Source: Triparma columacea
Taxonomy: Eukaryota > Sar > Bolidophyceae > Parmales > Triparmaceae
Direction: 5' to 3'
Assembly (NCBI GenBank): GCA_030267965.1
Contig: BRYA01000351.1
Coordinates: 1-64,000 of the forward strand
Length of the DNA stretch: 64,000 nt
Positions 42,830 to 53,838 of the stretch are shown in pieces. How positions within the stretch are numbered: the first letter of the stretch is position 1; each line of letters starts with the position of its first letter. The notes under the pieces are model-generated. The model did not search any database. It saw only the letters and a program-made list of their open reading frames with translations, and was not told the origin of the DNA. Position numbers and translations under genes: made by a program.

Positions 42830-43711
42830 ATGAGTGAGGAGGTAGCGACCAAAATGACCGAGATAATGGAGGAGGTGGTGTTGGAGGTCAGGAACTTCGC
42901 GGAGGAGTACGATGGGGAGTTGAGGAAGGTGAAGGAGATGGTGGAGATGATGAAGAGGACAGGCGAGGAGGAGGACAAGGATGAGGATAGGTACTATATG
43001 GTTGCTACGGCGCGTGAGCATCTCATTGTTGGTGACCGTGGCGTTAGGTAGATTGGAGAGACGGCATTTGAGTTTTGTACCAACGTGTGGAAAGTGACGG
43101 CACCATTCTTTGAAGAGGTTGGGTGGGATGCGCTTTACGAGTGTTAGAATTTTATTGAAGTCATCCTCCCCAGCGCCAATAGGGTGGGAAGGTCGGCCTT
43201 TGATTCTTGGAATATCTTGCGCAAAGTCGTACTCCCAAATGCAAGATCAATTGGTTCATAAGCGTTTAATGCTTGTCACGACCTCCGCCACATCACACTC
43301 CATCCCGACGTCGAGGTTGATATTATGACATTCTTCAGCCGCTTCTCGCTTGAGGTCCTCGCAGCTTCCACCAACTTCGAGATCGACACGGGGGATGTGG
43401 ACGAATACGGTGAGAACGACCCCACCGTCGAAATGACTCGCTACCTCCACTAGAGACGTGACACGGACGCGCTGCTCCGGGAGCAGTTCTACACCATCGC
43501 GACCATGCTCAAGCTCTGTGTGATCGATAAGAAGAAGCCCTTGATTCCGCCGCGTGCCACCCCCAACGATCCGATCATGAAGTTCCTCGTAGAGTTTGGC
43601 GAGGGGGGCATAGCGCGGACCGTCCTGTCGTTCTTCGGGGAGAAGCTAGGGAAGGGTGGCATCCGCGGTGCTACCAAGGCCAAGCTTCTTGCGGTCGTGC
43701 TGGAGTTTTGA
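42830..43711 (+). pseudogene. LRR_5 (BspA-like) pseudogene with four in-frame stops
   Basis: One unbroken frame of 882 nt is cut by TAG at 43049, TAG at 43142, TAA at 43256 and TAG at 43451, with no frameshift. Between the stops the sequence has the BspA-type LRR pattern: IGETAFEFCTNVWKVTAP, RVGRSAFDSWNILRKVVLP, ARSIGS(stop)AFNACHDLRHITL. The N-terminus is an acidic helix (MSEEVATKMTEIMEEV), and the C-terminus (RRDTDALLREQFYTIATMLK, then GGIRGATKAKLLAVV) is not one I recognise. All four stops could come from CAG/CAA by one C-to-T change each. Neighbouring genes use TAA as a true stop, so a changed code is unlikely. Confidence 0.75.
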
Positions 43712-43794
43712 ATCAGACTCAGTGACGCGTGTCCCCAAGTGCCTCTTGTAACTGATATCAAGATCCTCCTGCATTCCAGGAAAGGATCCTCTTG

Positions 43795-43915
43795 AAGATT
43801 TCGAGGGAGGAGCACAACGAATGAAACGAGAAGTGCTGGGGCGTCAGGGTTGATGCAGAGGGGGCTATCATCGGGTAATTAACCACACAAACGCGTTCTG
43901 AATGAAAACACCCTT
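43795..43915 (+). pseudogene. Degenerate copy of an exon fragment (copy A)
   Basis: It resembles 44136-44256 at most positions over about 120 bp (shared core TGGGGCGTCAGGGTTGAT and TTAACCACACAAACG). In the frame that is open in copy B this copy has several stops, so it is decayed. The distance between copies is 341 bp. Confidence 0.6.
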
Positions 43916-44089
43916 GTCCCCCCCTTTCACCCACCCCTTATAAACTGTCTTCTCCTTCGGCGCCCACTTGCTCTTCCCCCTAGCCACACTACTCAACACC
44001 CTCTTCTCCCCCCCTCTTTCCCGTCCCCCAATATCTCCTCCTTAGCAGCGCTCCCACCAACGCTACTCCCCCCCTTGAAGTCCAGCATC

Positions 44090-44297
44090 GCAGCAGTACT
44101 CAACCCAAAAGGACGCGAAGGTCGGGATGAAGGAGAAGATGCTGAGGGAGGAGAACAACGACAAGAACGAGGAGTTCTGGGGCGTCAGGGTTGATTCGGA
44201 GGGGGCAGTCATCGGGTACTTAACCACACAAACGAACGTTTTAATGAAAACAGCTAACCCTGACATCGACTTACGCCCCCCCATTAACTTCCTCTAA
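44090..44297 (+). pseudogene. Orphan terminal exon-like fragment (copy B)
   Basis: After GCATCGCAG at 44092 an open frame runs to TAA at 44295. It encodes QYSTQKDAKVGMKEKMLREE and then NKDEEFWGVRV-like sequence ending DIDLRPPINFL. No upstream exon is visible; 43920-44080 is C-rich. It may be the remnant of a gene whose copies were rearranged here, or an unrecognised live terminal exon. I do not recognise the protein. Confidence 0.45.
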
Positions 44298-44373
44298 ATG
44301 AATCTCTATTTATATCTCGCTTATTCACCCCCCCCTAATATGCACGAAAACAAACAATTTTCTCTCGTCAACG

Positions 44374-46349
44374 TCACAAGGAATTGTCCTCGTCCGCGTT
44401 GTTGATGAGCTCCATGTAGTACTGAACGATCCTACTCATCCCGTCCACGCTCAGCCTCTCGTCCAGGCCATGGAACATGCTCAAGTCTTTTATGTTGAGC
44501 TCGACCGGGGAGAACCTGTAGATGCTGTCACTCAGGTCCCAGTACCACCGGGTGTCGGTGTTCCCGATCATGATGGAGCAGGTGGTTGGGTTGCTGAAGA
44601 CGGAGCTGACGGACTTCTCGATCCAGCTGAATTGGGCGTTGGTTATGCTACTGACGGGGCTGGGGGGGACGAGCATGTCGTAGGCTTTGATTTTGACCCT
44701 CGGGTCGTTTATGATGGTCCTGTCCCTCTCGATTACGCTCTCGATACTCTCGTCCGGGTGGATCCTGTGGTTCACATAAGCCTTCACCTCGTACGGCAGG
44801 ACGTTGGTCTTCGTCCCGCCCTTAATAACGGTAGTCGCCGTGGTGGTGCGTAGCATGGCGGCCGCGGCGTTGCTAGCGCCGAGGAGGAGCCTCTTCATCA
44901 AGGGGGCAAATAGCCAGAGGTTGCTTGTTATCACCTTCATGGCGGGGGAGAAATAAGGGCGCACGAGGAGGAGCTGCTGGTACACGCCGGCGGACGAGGC
45001 GGAGAAGTGTGCAGGGAACTGGTTGTTCTCGAGCTTGTTAACAGCGTCGGCGATAATGCTGATGCTGTGAGGAGCGTAGCGGAGAAGAAGGAGCGATGAC
45101 ATGGAGAATTAGTTTCATTAGTCTTGAAAGCGAAGCCAACTCGGCCACTATCGCACCGTGCTGTCGTCCCTCACCAACCTCACCTGTTTTGCTCCTTTAT
45201 CGGGGGCATGCTCGAGTGCCCCCCTTCAGCTTCAATCTTTATTTCAATCGTTACCGCCCCTTTCTCCGAGTTCGCCACCAACGCCACTGGGCCCTTGATC
45301 CCAGGCAGCGCCCCCTCGACCATCATCGGACCCTCGTCGAAGATGGCCGCCAGACCGTTGGGGCCAATCTTCTCTACAGACTTCATGTGCTCGGCGATGA
45401 ACGCGGCGCCCTGAGTCCCGCTGATCTCCTCGTCATGGCCCATGGCCAGGTACACCGTCCTCCTAGGTTGGAAGCCCGCCCCAAGGAGTTCCTCGACAGC
45501 TGCGAGCTGGCCGACGACGTTGTGCTTGTTGTCGATGGCCCCGCGGCCCCAGATTACGCCGTCAACAATCTTTCCGGCGAAGGGGGGATGAGACCAGGTG
45601 CCGGGGGCGGGAACGACGTCGAGATGGGCGCAGAGCATGATAGGGGAGAGGGAGGGGTCGGAACCGGACCACTTGTAGACCAGGGAGTGCGAGTTCACGA
45701 CGGCAAGGGACAGCTTAGAGTGGACATTGGGGAATGAGGAAGCAAGGAGGGAACGGAGCTTGGAGAGCTGGGAGTAGTCGGTCTTTTCATCTGAGGTTGA
45801 GTCATGGGAAATTGTAGGGATCTTCAAGCACTCGGCCAGGACCTCTCCATACTTGTCGAATTTGGAGAACTTGGCCGGTGGCCTAGTATGGTCCACCTTC
45901 CTCGGAGGGCACGTCAGTGTGTTGAACGCAAGAACTGGAACGATCGCAATGAGCGTATACATTACAATTGTTCTAGCCGCAGTCAGCACCAACAGCGCTT
46001 GGGAGAGAAGAGGGTTCGAGGCTTCTGCTGGGCTGGGGGCGGCAGAGACCACACAGGATAGGCACAGGAATGTCGCGAGGGAAATCACAAAGTTGTACTG
46101 GTTAATCGTGCGAGCTTTCTTCACTAAAGACGTGTTACAATCTTCGTTCATGGCGCAGGCGAAGCAAGCGTGTTTCGAGCCGTATGGTGAGTCACAGAAA
46201 GCATACTTTTTCTTTCGACGCCTTCGAAGCCTTGAGAGTTTCTGGATATTTAATGTTGAAGGTGATGGAGACGAAAGGTCATCAGAGCAAGGGCCACATA
46301 GCAGCAAATCCGACATAATTATTGAGTCGTTATTCAGTTGTTGGGACAT
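44374..46349 (-). CDS. M20 family carboxypeptidase, PM20D1-like, membrane-anchored
   Basis: Exons 46349-45184 and 45064-44374 give 618 aa. Metal ligands and catalytic residues of clan MH are present: MLCAHLDVVP (H, D), GRGAIDNKHN (bridging D), GHDEEISG (general base E and ligand E), FDEGPM, and the late MFHGLDERLSVDG (H). The lid domain carries the usual NHRIHPDESIE block, here YVNHRIHP. PM20D1-type enzymes make or split N-acyl amino acids; carboxypeptidase S is the other branch. One or two hydrophobic helices at about 90-155 precede the enzyme. Start choice is open: ATG 46349 and ATG 46151 are both in frame, and the first 66 residues of the longer form are basic and low in complexity. Confidence 0.88.
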
Positions 46350-46473
46350 TTGAGAGAAAATCAAGTTCACTCAGTTTTTTCTCCTAATTTTATCTTTCCC
46401 TCCACAAGTCAGCGCTGCATTTTCACCTCATTCACCATCCAATCACCCCAACTCCGCCACCTTTAACGCCAAC

Positions 46474-47268
46474 ATGGTCCTTCGCAACCCCAAAAGGATT
46501 CCTCCTCTTATGGCTGGTGTTGCCGCAGTAGGACTTGCCACTTTCTACCTCTATCAACAATCAGACTCTTCTATCTCCAGTCAGACGGATGGTCGTGTGC
46601 ACGCTCTATCTCACCCTATATTTCGCGAGCCTGCGTACCACTTCGACATAATCAAAAAATATTACCCAGGCTATGTTGCAGGGAGAGGAAGGAAGAATGA
46701 GCTAGTGTACTACGAGGAGTGCGGTAAGATAGACCACGACGCGCTACTAAAGAACGGCGTGACTCTCCCCATTCTTCTCCAGCATTACGTAATGACGACA
46801 ATCGCATCATTCGAGCTGGAGGCGAAGGAGGGGCAAAGAATGATCACTGTGTTTGACGTGAAGGGGACGGGGCTCCACTTCCTTCAGGGGGGAAAGGTCG
46901 AGTTCATGAAGGCTGCGAGCAAGATTATGCAAATGGAATACAGCAAAAAGTATGATTACAGGTTCGCGGAAAAGAATCAAGTGGTAATCATGGTCAACGT
47001 TGCGGGATTTTTGACCGCTGGTTGGCGCTTCGTGAGCAAACTCCTTTCTCGGAATACCGTGGAGAAGACAATTATCCTCTCCGAGGCAGATACGTACGAG
47101 GGGCTATTGAAATGGATTGACCATGATAACATACCGAAACGATATGGTGGGGGCATGGGAGGGGAGGGGATGAAGGACTGTCGGTTCACAAGCGTGGACG
47201 AGATTAAATTGAGGGACTTTGTGATGGAGCAAGGCGACAATAGAGAGCGGCAGAAGCGGCCAGTCTAG
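46474..47268 (+). CDS. CRAL-TRIO / Sec14-like lipid-binding protein
   Basis: Single exon, 264 aa. After an N-terminal hydrophobic helix (LMAGVAAVGLATFYLYQ) that may anchor it, the CRAL-TRIO fold is seen: FDIIKKYYPGYVAGRGRKNE, DHDALLKNG, MITVFDVKGTGLHFL, then MVNVAGFLTAGWRFVSKLL and the closing DNIPKRYGGGMGG, the hallmark IP..YGG of Sec14 proteins. It would carry or sense a phosphoinositide or another hydrophobic ligand at a membrane. The N-terminal CRAL-TRIO-N helices are shorter than in yeast Sec14. The gene is divergent from the M20 gene (124 bp between starts). Confidence 0.88.
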   Translation: MVLRNPKRIPPLMAGVAAVGLATFYLYQQSDSSISSQTDGRVHALSHPIFREPAYHFDIIKKYYPGYVAGRGRKNELVYYEECGKIDHDALLKNGVTLPILLQHYVMTTIASFELEAKEGQRMITVFDVKGTGLHFLQGGKVEFMKAASKIMQMEYSKKYDYRFAEKNQVVIMVNVAGFLTAGWRFVSKLLSRNTVEKTIILSEADTYEGLLKWIDHDNIPKRYGGGMGGEGMKDCRFTSVDEIKLRDFVMEQGDNRERQKRPV

Positions 47269-47310
47269 GACAAAGTGTGTAAAAACTGTTTTCTCAATCC
47301 AACTACTGCC

Positions 47311-50300
47311 TTAAATCACTGCAACATTATCGATGCTCGTCATCTCCAGCCCCTCTGAGTGAACACTGCCAACCTCGTCCTGAGAAGAGGCCTCCTGCGA
47401 TTCTTCCTCTCCTTTCCCCCCCCCCCCATCGTTCTCCTCCACCACCCTGCAACAACACACAACCAATAACCCCACAAACCCCACAAACACGCCCACTACG
47501 CACCCTATTAGTTCCTCCGCCGTGATCCCTACCAGTGGCAGCACTGGCCTCACTGTCATCTTACAGTCCCCGTCTCCTCCCTCCTCCCCTGTTTCAGGGT
47601 TCGCATCCAGCCACCCCCTGCACGCCCCATCTTGCCCGTACGGCCCTCCTTCTCCTCCGCTCGCCACTGCTACCTCCACACATATCTTGACGAGCTGGCC
47701 TCCCGGAATGTTGACGTTGACGAGCGGCCAATCCCCCGTACCCCCCTCTCCCTCAACCCCTCCCTCTACCGTGAACTCCCCCTCGCTTCCCTCCACGACC
47801 TGGCCCGAGCCGCAAATCCCATCCTCCCCCTCCTCTCCCCCCTCGATCTTCACGACCTTGTAGCTGTACCGAGCCCCCCCCCCCAGCAGCCTCTTCAGCC
47901 TCATCCCCACCACCCTCCCCTCTTCTCTGAAGCTGAACGCCGCCGCCTCGAACCGGTCTACCCTGTTGACTGTGACCGCGACTGCAAAGTCCTTCCCACC
48001 CTCGCACTTCCACCCCACCGCCTGCACGGTAGCGTACGATGGTGAGCTAACATCGCCAGTGACCACCTTGTAAAGAAGGTCCGCCTCCCCGCTAATGGCG
48101 GGGAACTCGGACTTTGGGTGCTTCTGCTTCGCCGCGTACTTGTACCACTTGAAGGCACGGTCGGTGAACCTGACCTCCGAGGTGAGCGCAGCCTTGTTCC
48201 ACGCGAACGCATTCCCGATATTCTCCAGGGCCCCCTGAACGCTTGACCAACTTCCGTCCCCGAAGCCGTAGTTGCTATTGAGAAGGAACTTTGTGTAGGT
48301 GTCGCGGGACGTCAAGGCGTCATCGAAGTCCGGGGACCCGTCGGTTAGGAACTTCCACTTTACGAGCCCATCCATGACGCTTTTGAGATTCCTGCCTCTC
48401 ACCCAATCGTCGCTCCCCTCGGATCCGAGGTCCGAGGACCCGTCCCAATCCTTTTGCTCTTCCTTCAGCTTGTCATTGAGCTTGATAGCATTGAGGAGGC
48501 TGCGGAGTCCTCCGCACCATTTCGTCTTAAAGGCCACAAGGGCCATGGTCTCGCTCAAGGGCTTTATGGCGGACGGCCACGTGAACGCGTCCCTGTGGTG
48601 CTCACAGACCTTCCCAAACCGCTTTGTCTCGAGACAGACGTACTTGCATCCGGGATTTTGCCAGCCGCCGGTGATGGGCCCCCCGGGGGATGACGAGGGG
48701 TACCTGAGGGCAGAAGGGATCACGTGCATGGGCTTTCCGCACCCCGAGGTCGAGGCGGACAAGATCCAGTTGGACATCCAGTCCTTCATCCTCTCTGAAA
48801 ACTCGCCACTCCCGTCGGCCAGCCGACCATATTGCCAGCTTAGCAGAACTGGCTGAATGGATCTGACGTTAAGAGCGACGTCGCACTTCATCCTGGCATC
48901 CTGGCTGACCTCAGTGCTGCTGAAGAAGGTCGATTTGAACATTATGCCCCCGACATCATTCGTACCCGTCCATTTGTCGAGGAAGAGGTTCCTGATCTTA
49001 TCCACATTGGAGTATAGGGGGTCGGTAGATGCCGCGCCCCCAATGTCCTTCAGCAGGATGGGCATTATGGAATCGCTGCTTTCCTCCGCGCTATGCTCTA
49101 CATCGTGAAGCTCATCAACAAAACCGCCTTGCATGCGATCCTGCGACAAGCGTACATGAGTTAGCGCGTATACGTGAATTATCGGCCCGGCTGCTGTTTC
49201 AGATTTTTACCAATTCTCACCATGCTAAAAATGTATTGAGCTAATTTCTTTGTGGCGTTGAAAGTCTCGTCGTCTTCAAATCCCGTAATCAAGAGCTTCA
49301 GTTGTCGCCACAATTCAACGTCGTCGTTTGTACCTCCTCCATACTCCCCGTTCTCAAGCTGCCTCTCCCGAACCCAGAAGTTGGCTACGTCACGAAGTTT
49401 TGCCGAAGCCTTCACTTGCTCGGAGGCCCAAAGCGGCGCCCCAGGAACCGTGACCTCAGAATCTGGCCACTCTATACCCTTCCCCAAGTACATCCCCATG
49501 ATCCCATCTTCACCAAAATGCTTCGCAGCGCACTCCAAGTAATGCTTCGCCTCCTTATGCATTTCACCCGCAAGAATATTGTTCTCCAAAACCGCGTGAG
49601 CCACCATTCTCCCACGGTAGTAGCACCAGAGCGGATAGATTATGCTGTCGGTGCTCAACTTCTCGGGGTAAACCTCTCCCTGCGGCGAGCGAAGCGAGTC
49701 GCGAAGAGAGGGTCTTGTGTTAATGGATATGGGGGTGTTGCCTCCGCCTTGCCCTTTCTTACCATTACGAACATACTAATTTTCGTGGGCCATACCTTGA
49801 GGGTGGATAAACGGGTGCGGTGAGCTTGTAAGGAACAAATTGAGCTTCGCATGCTATTTACGACCAGTTCCAAGAAGTTGCCAAGAAGGCCCCCTTGTAC
49901 CCAACAATCCAGCCATCTGCTGTGTTCTTCAACCACTGATCTCCACAAAGAAAATGTTTGCGAAGGCCTCGAAGCACCACTTTCTCGTCACATTATCCCC
50001 CCCCCCCCCCTTGCCTCACTTACCTTGTCCCAAAAGTAACCAGCCTGCGTTCCATAGTGTCAGCCGTTGCGAAGGGCGAAAGCGTATTGTGTTAGGGCTG
50101 TGTAATGCGCCGCTTTATCGTCCTTGTCACAGTTCTTGTTGTTGTTTTTATTGTTGTTTGTTCCGCTCTTTCTTTCTCTGTTCTCTTCTTACCAAGTACC
50201 CCGTCTCCGACAGCTTCTCCAGAGACTTAATACGCATCTCCTCCACGTACGGCTCGTCGTCAGGGTAGGCGTATCTGTGAACAGTAGATAGCAACTTTTC

Positions 50301-50552
50301 GAGATCCTCAATGTCTTTCCCCGTTTCCTTCAGCGCTACAAGATAGCCATGCCGTTCCACCTCATCGTCTGTCTTCCCGGCCAAAAGAATCAACTGGTGT
50401 GCACTGTCGGAGGGGTTGAGAAAGATACTAGGACAGCTGGGGATAGCGAAGGTGTATTCCCAAAGAATCCAAATAATCAAGACCGGGAGAATCGTAAATG
50501 ATAGAAAAACGGCTGCACAAGTGTAAGGTCTCTTTGCCCTATAACTTCGCAT
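47311..50552 (-). CDS. Membrane-anchored glycosidase-like protein, frame break in one exon
   Basis: Likely exons 50552-50193, 50024-50044 (21 nt, AGYFWDK), one near 49955-49880, 49679-49221 and 49140-47311. The third is troublesome: after AGYFWDK it reads WLKNTADGWIVGYKGAFLAT and then hits TAA, while the next good donor (49785, CTCAAG^GTATGG) is in another frame. So this is an unseen intron, an assembly error or a genuine lesion. The protein starts with a signal anchor (SFTILPVLIIWILWEYTF), continues with helical, Trp- and Asp-rich sequence (STDSIIYPLWCYYRGRMVAH, ENGEYGGGTNDDVELWRQ) that recalls alpha/alpha-barrel glycosidases or lyases, and ends with a beta-rich part and a C-terminal membrane helix (LIGCVVGVFVGFVGLLVVCC). 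The family is not certain. Confidence 0.65.
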
Positions 50553-50611
50553 CGTTAGGCTACACCCCCAAAAAAAACCAGAACAGAAAAATCCCAACCC
50601 AAATTTGTCTC
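50553..50611. promoter_or_regulatory. Very short divergent promoter (59 bp)
   Basis: Only 59 bp separate the ATG of the glycosidase-like gene (-) from the ATG of AFG2 (+). It contains an A8 run. Transcription starts must overlap or lie inside the opposite gene's leader unless an upstream exon of one gene was missed. Confidence 0.5.
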
Positions 50612-52671
50612 ATGTCAACAAGAACAAGAAAAGAGGCTCGAAAAAAAGCTCGCCGAGCTGCAGCGGCAGCAGAAGAGGCTGCTACTACGTCTGTAGAGTC
50701 GTCGGTCCGTGATGAAGTAGACGATTTGACTCAAAAGTCCAACAATAGCGATGGCGATTTGGAAGAAAAGCTGCAATCATTGACGTTACAGGAATCCTCT
50801 CCGCCGCTTCTCCCGCCAGTGAGCTATCCATGTGTACTTCAGACTGTGCGTATAAAGACAACTCCCAAAATATCGCTTAATGCTTACACCACAGTGGTTA
50901 TCAGGTCCGCCCTCATGAAGAATCACTCCACTGCAACAATAGGAGGCGGGAGAGTTACGTTGGAGGTAGTTGGGGGGCTGGGTGGTGGTAGTGTGGGGGT
51001 TAAGACTGCAATCAAGCTTTGTGATGACGAATCTCTGGCCCTTGAAGGGGGGGGCAACAACAAGACTGCCAGGAAAGAGCTTGACAGGGTGGTGCAGTGG
51101 AGGCTCGACGAGGTAAGAAAGATTCTTCCTTCGAGCATGATGATCCATGGTCTTCCGGGATCCGGTAAGACCCACCTTTTGTCAGCTTGCGAGTCTCTTT
51201 TTCCAGACCGCCGGGTGGTGAGATGTAGAGGGTCGGATTTTGTGTCCCAGGTTGTGGGGGAGGGAGAGAGGAGGGTTCGGGAGGTTTTTGGTGGGGAAAA
51301 TAAGCTAATATTGATTGATGACGTGGGCGTAGTCGCAGCGAATAGGAAGAACAATGAGTGGGGAAGCATTTGCTCTGAGATACTAAGTGCCATTGACGGT
51401 TATGAGAGTGAGGATGCAGTTGAGGGTGCTAGTCGGGCCGATAAAAGGAACATCGTGATTGGAACTTGCGTGTCTTTGAAGGATCTGGATCCTGCCATGA
51501 CTCGTGCTGGGCGCTTGTCGGGGCTTGTTGAGTGCAAGTGGGGGGACGCCGAGAGGTGGGAGTGCCTGGTTGCCGTTCTGAAAGAGTACGGGATAACTGT
51601 CGAGGGGATGGAGAAGGAGGAATACAGGGAGCACATTAGAAGGGGGGTGGCCGGCTGGGTGGGCGCCGATGTTGTAGGTGCGGTAAAGATGGTGAAGAGG
51701 GAGGAGGTCGATTTGGAGGAAAGGGGGGGGGTTATAGAGGGTGATCGATTCATGTCCTACGTAAAGGACACGTCGCCCACCACCATGAGGTCGGAGACTG
51801 TCGAGGTTGAGAAAATAAGCTGGGATGATATCGGTGGGATGTCTGGCGTCAAGACAAAAATCCGGCGGATGGTTACCGGCAGGGTTGAGGTGAGACGAGG
51901 GGAAGAGGTATACCTCTCCTCAACTACTGGTAGAATTCTTACCCACTCATCGCATCGCAGAATCGCGCCCTGTATGAGAAGTACGGAGTCAGAGAGACGA
52001 GGGGTGTTCTTATGTACGGCCCGCCTGGGTGTTCCAAGACGCTGATTGCAAAAGCTCTTGCCACTGAGTGTGGGGGGGGCTTCCTCCTCGTAAAGGGGCC
52101 CGAAGTGCTTGGAAAGTACTTGGGCGAGTCTGAGAATAGGATCAAGGAAATCTTCGACATTGCCAGGAAGGCTGGGAACTGCGTGATTTTCTTCGATGAG
52201 TTTGACAGCATCGCTAGCAGAAGGGCAGGAGGAGGCGGTGGCACCGATAGGGTCCTTTCGCAACTCCTTGCCGAAGTCGATGGGTGCGGGACTCACCCTG
52301 GGGTGGTGGTTGTGGGCGCAACCAATCGGCCTGACCTCATTGACGAAGCCATGACAAGGCCAGGAAGAATTGATGGTATGGTGTATGTGCCACCCCCGGA
52401 TGAGGAGAGTAGGAAGTGCATTCTTGAGCTCGAAATGAGGGGAGTTCCGGCCGAGCGAAACGTGAACTTCGACGTCTTGGCCAAGCTCACCGAGGGAATG
52501 AGCGGCGCGGAGGTTGTGGGGGTTGTCAGGGAGGGCAAGCTGAGGGCAATTGAGGTCGGAAGGGACGCAGTTGGGATGCAAGACCTTGTGCGGGGAGCAG
52601 AGGAAACCCAGAGGGCCATCACAGAGGACATGCTAGACTTCTACGGTAAATTCGAAAGCCGGGAAGGTTAG
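50612..52671 (+). CDS. AFG2/SPATA5-type type II AAA ATPase
   Basis: Exons 50612-51889 and 51961-52671 (phase 0) give 662 aa. Two AAA modules: D1 Walker A GLPGSGKT (180-187) with Walker B LILIDDVG, where the usual Glu is Asp; D2 Walker A GPPGCSKT (about 446-453), a form typical of AFG2, with Walker B VIFFDEFDS, sensor GATNRPDLID and Arg finger RPGRIDG. AFG2-class proteins release Rlp24 and recycle factors from pre-60S ribosomes. The N-terminus is a basic Arg/Ala helix (TRKEARKKARRAAAAAEE). The protein is short for the family (SPATA5 about 890, SPATA5L1 about 750). D1 is diverged and may hydrolyse ATP poorly. Confidence 0.87.
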
Positions 52672-52693
52672 TTTACAAAACAATTATCATTTT

Positions 52694-53695
52694 CTAGTAT
52701 CTACCGAGGTCGTTCATCCACGTGTCGAAGTCAGCTTCTACAGATTTGAGCGTGTTCTTATTTCTTATTGGGTTCGGGTTGAGCGGTTCTATGTAATCAA
52801 CGTTTGCCATTATGTCCTTGACCTCCTGCGATGTGCACAATTTCTTGTTGAGGGCAAGCTTTATCGTGCTGAGGTCCCCTTGCCCCTGGCGCATAGCAAG
52901 TGGCATCGACTCCCTCCTCTTCCTTTCCCTTTCCAAAGCTTTCTCGTCTAACCTCTCCTTCAGCGAACCCGACGTCCCCTCGAGGGATTTTATCTTGTGA
53001 TTTACCTCCTCCGCCTCCCTCTGGAGTTCGTTGATCATCCCCCGAAGCTCATCCTTGGTCGCCAAAAACTTGTTGATCGACTGCGGCTTTGGCTTCCTGC
53101 TGCGAGAGTTGAGGCAGTAATCTGCGCCAATTGGTCCACCGTACTTCTTCTGAATGCTCAGGGGAACGCGTTTTTTGAAATCTTCGGAAGTGAAACTCCC
53201 GTACCCCTGAGAGTCCAGCTTGTTCGGCTTATATCTGAATCCACCCCCCAACACAGACCCCATTCCTGTCTTTGCTCCCTTCCAGTGAGTCATGGACTTT
53301 TTAACCGCCCCCTTCCTGCCAACGATCGGTCCTGCCCTACCGTCTACGACGGACTTCATGTCAGAGTACTCCTTGGAAAGTCTCTCCTCCAGATGCTCCA
53401 TGTTAAGAGGGTGTCCATGGAAGGCACTTGGAAATGTGAAAGAGGAGCGCATCGCCCCAGTAGGATTTATTGCGGGTGGTGGGCGAAGCATTGCCTTATT
53501 TGATCTTTCGATATGTTGAGTCAAATATTCCGAGCTAGGGGCACCTGTGAAGGAATCAGTTGCGAGGGGAGTCAAGTCAGTTGAGGGAAAGGAGGTGTGG
53601 AAATTGGACCGTAGCGAATTCACGCGATGTTTGGTTGCGCTCTTTTACTCACCAATGACCTTCTCCGGCTTTCTTTGGACTTTTTCGCGAGGCAT
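52694..53695 (-). CDS. Basic coiled-coil protein, unknown function
   Basis: Exons 53695-53653 and 53544-52694 give 297 aa, starting MPREKVQRKPEKVIGAPSSE. It is basic, with a Ser/Thr/Pro-rich middle, a GSVLGGGFRYKPNK-like loop, and a coiled coil at about 185-240 (ELRGMINELQREAEEVNHKI and ERERKRRESMP). The end is DFDTWMNDLGRY. I recognise no domain; the shape would fit a cytoskeletal or flagellar protein, but that is a guess. The short first exon is supported by a strong donor (GTGAGTAAAA) and phase. The gene is divergent from the Rab gene with 143 bp between starts. Confidence 0.72.
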
Positions 53696-53838
53696 CCTGG
53701 AGCACAATTTTGCGCCTCTCACCAAAAAGGGAGTGTGGTCGATGGTCGATGATTCTTGGAATGATGAAGATGGGCTTGTCCGCCGAAGCCCCAAAGGTTT
53801 CCCAGTGCTGCTGGTCACAACGACTTTTTCGAAAGAAG

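Noticed and set aside
42830..43711. Altered nuclear genetic code (TAG/TAA = Gln)
   Set aside because: Other genes in the window, such as the dehydrogenase ending at 40166 and CTF18, end at TAA in the right place.
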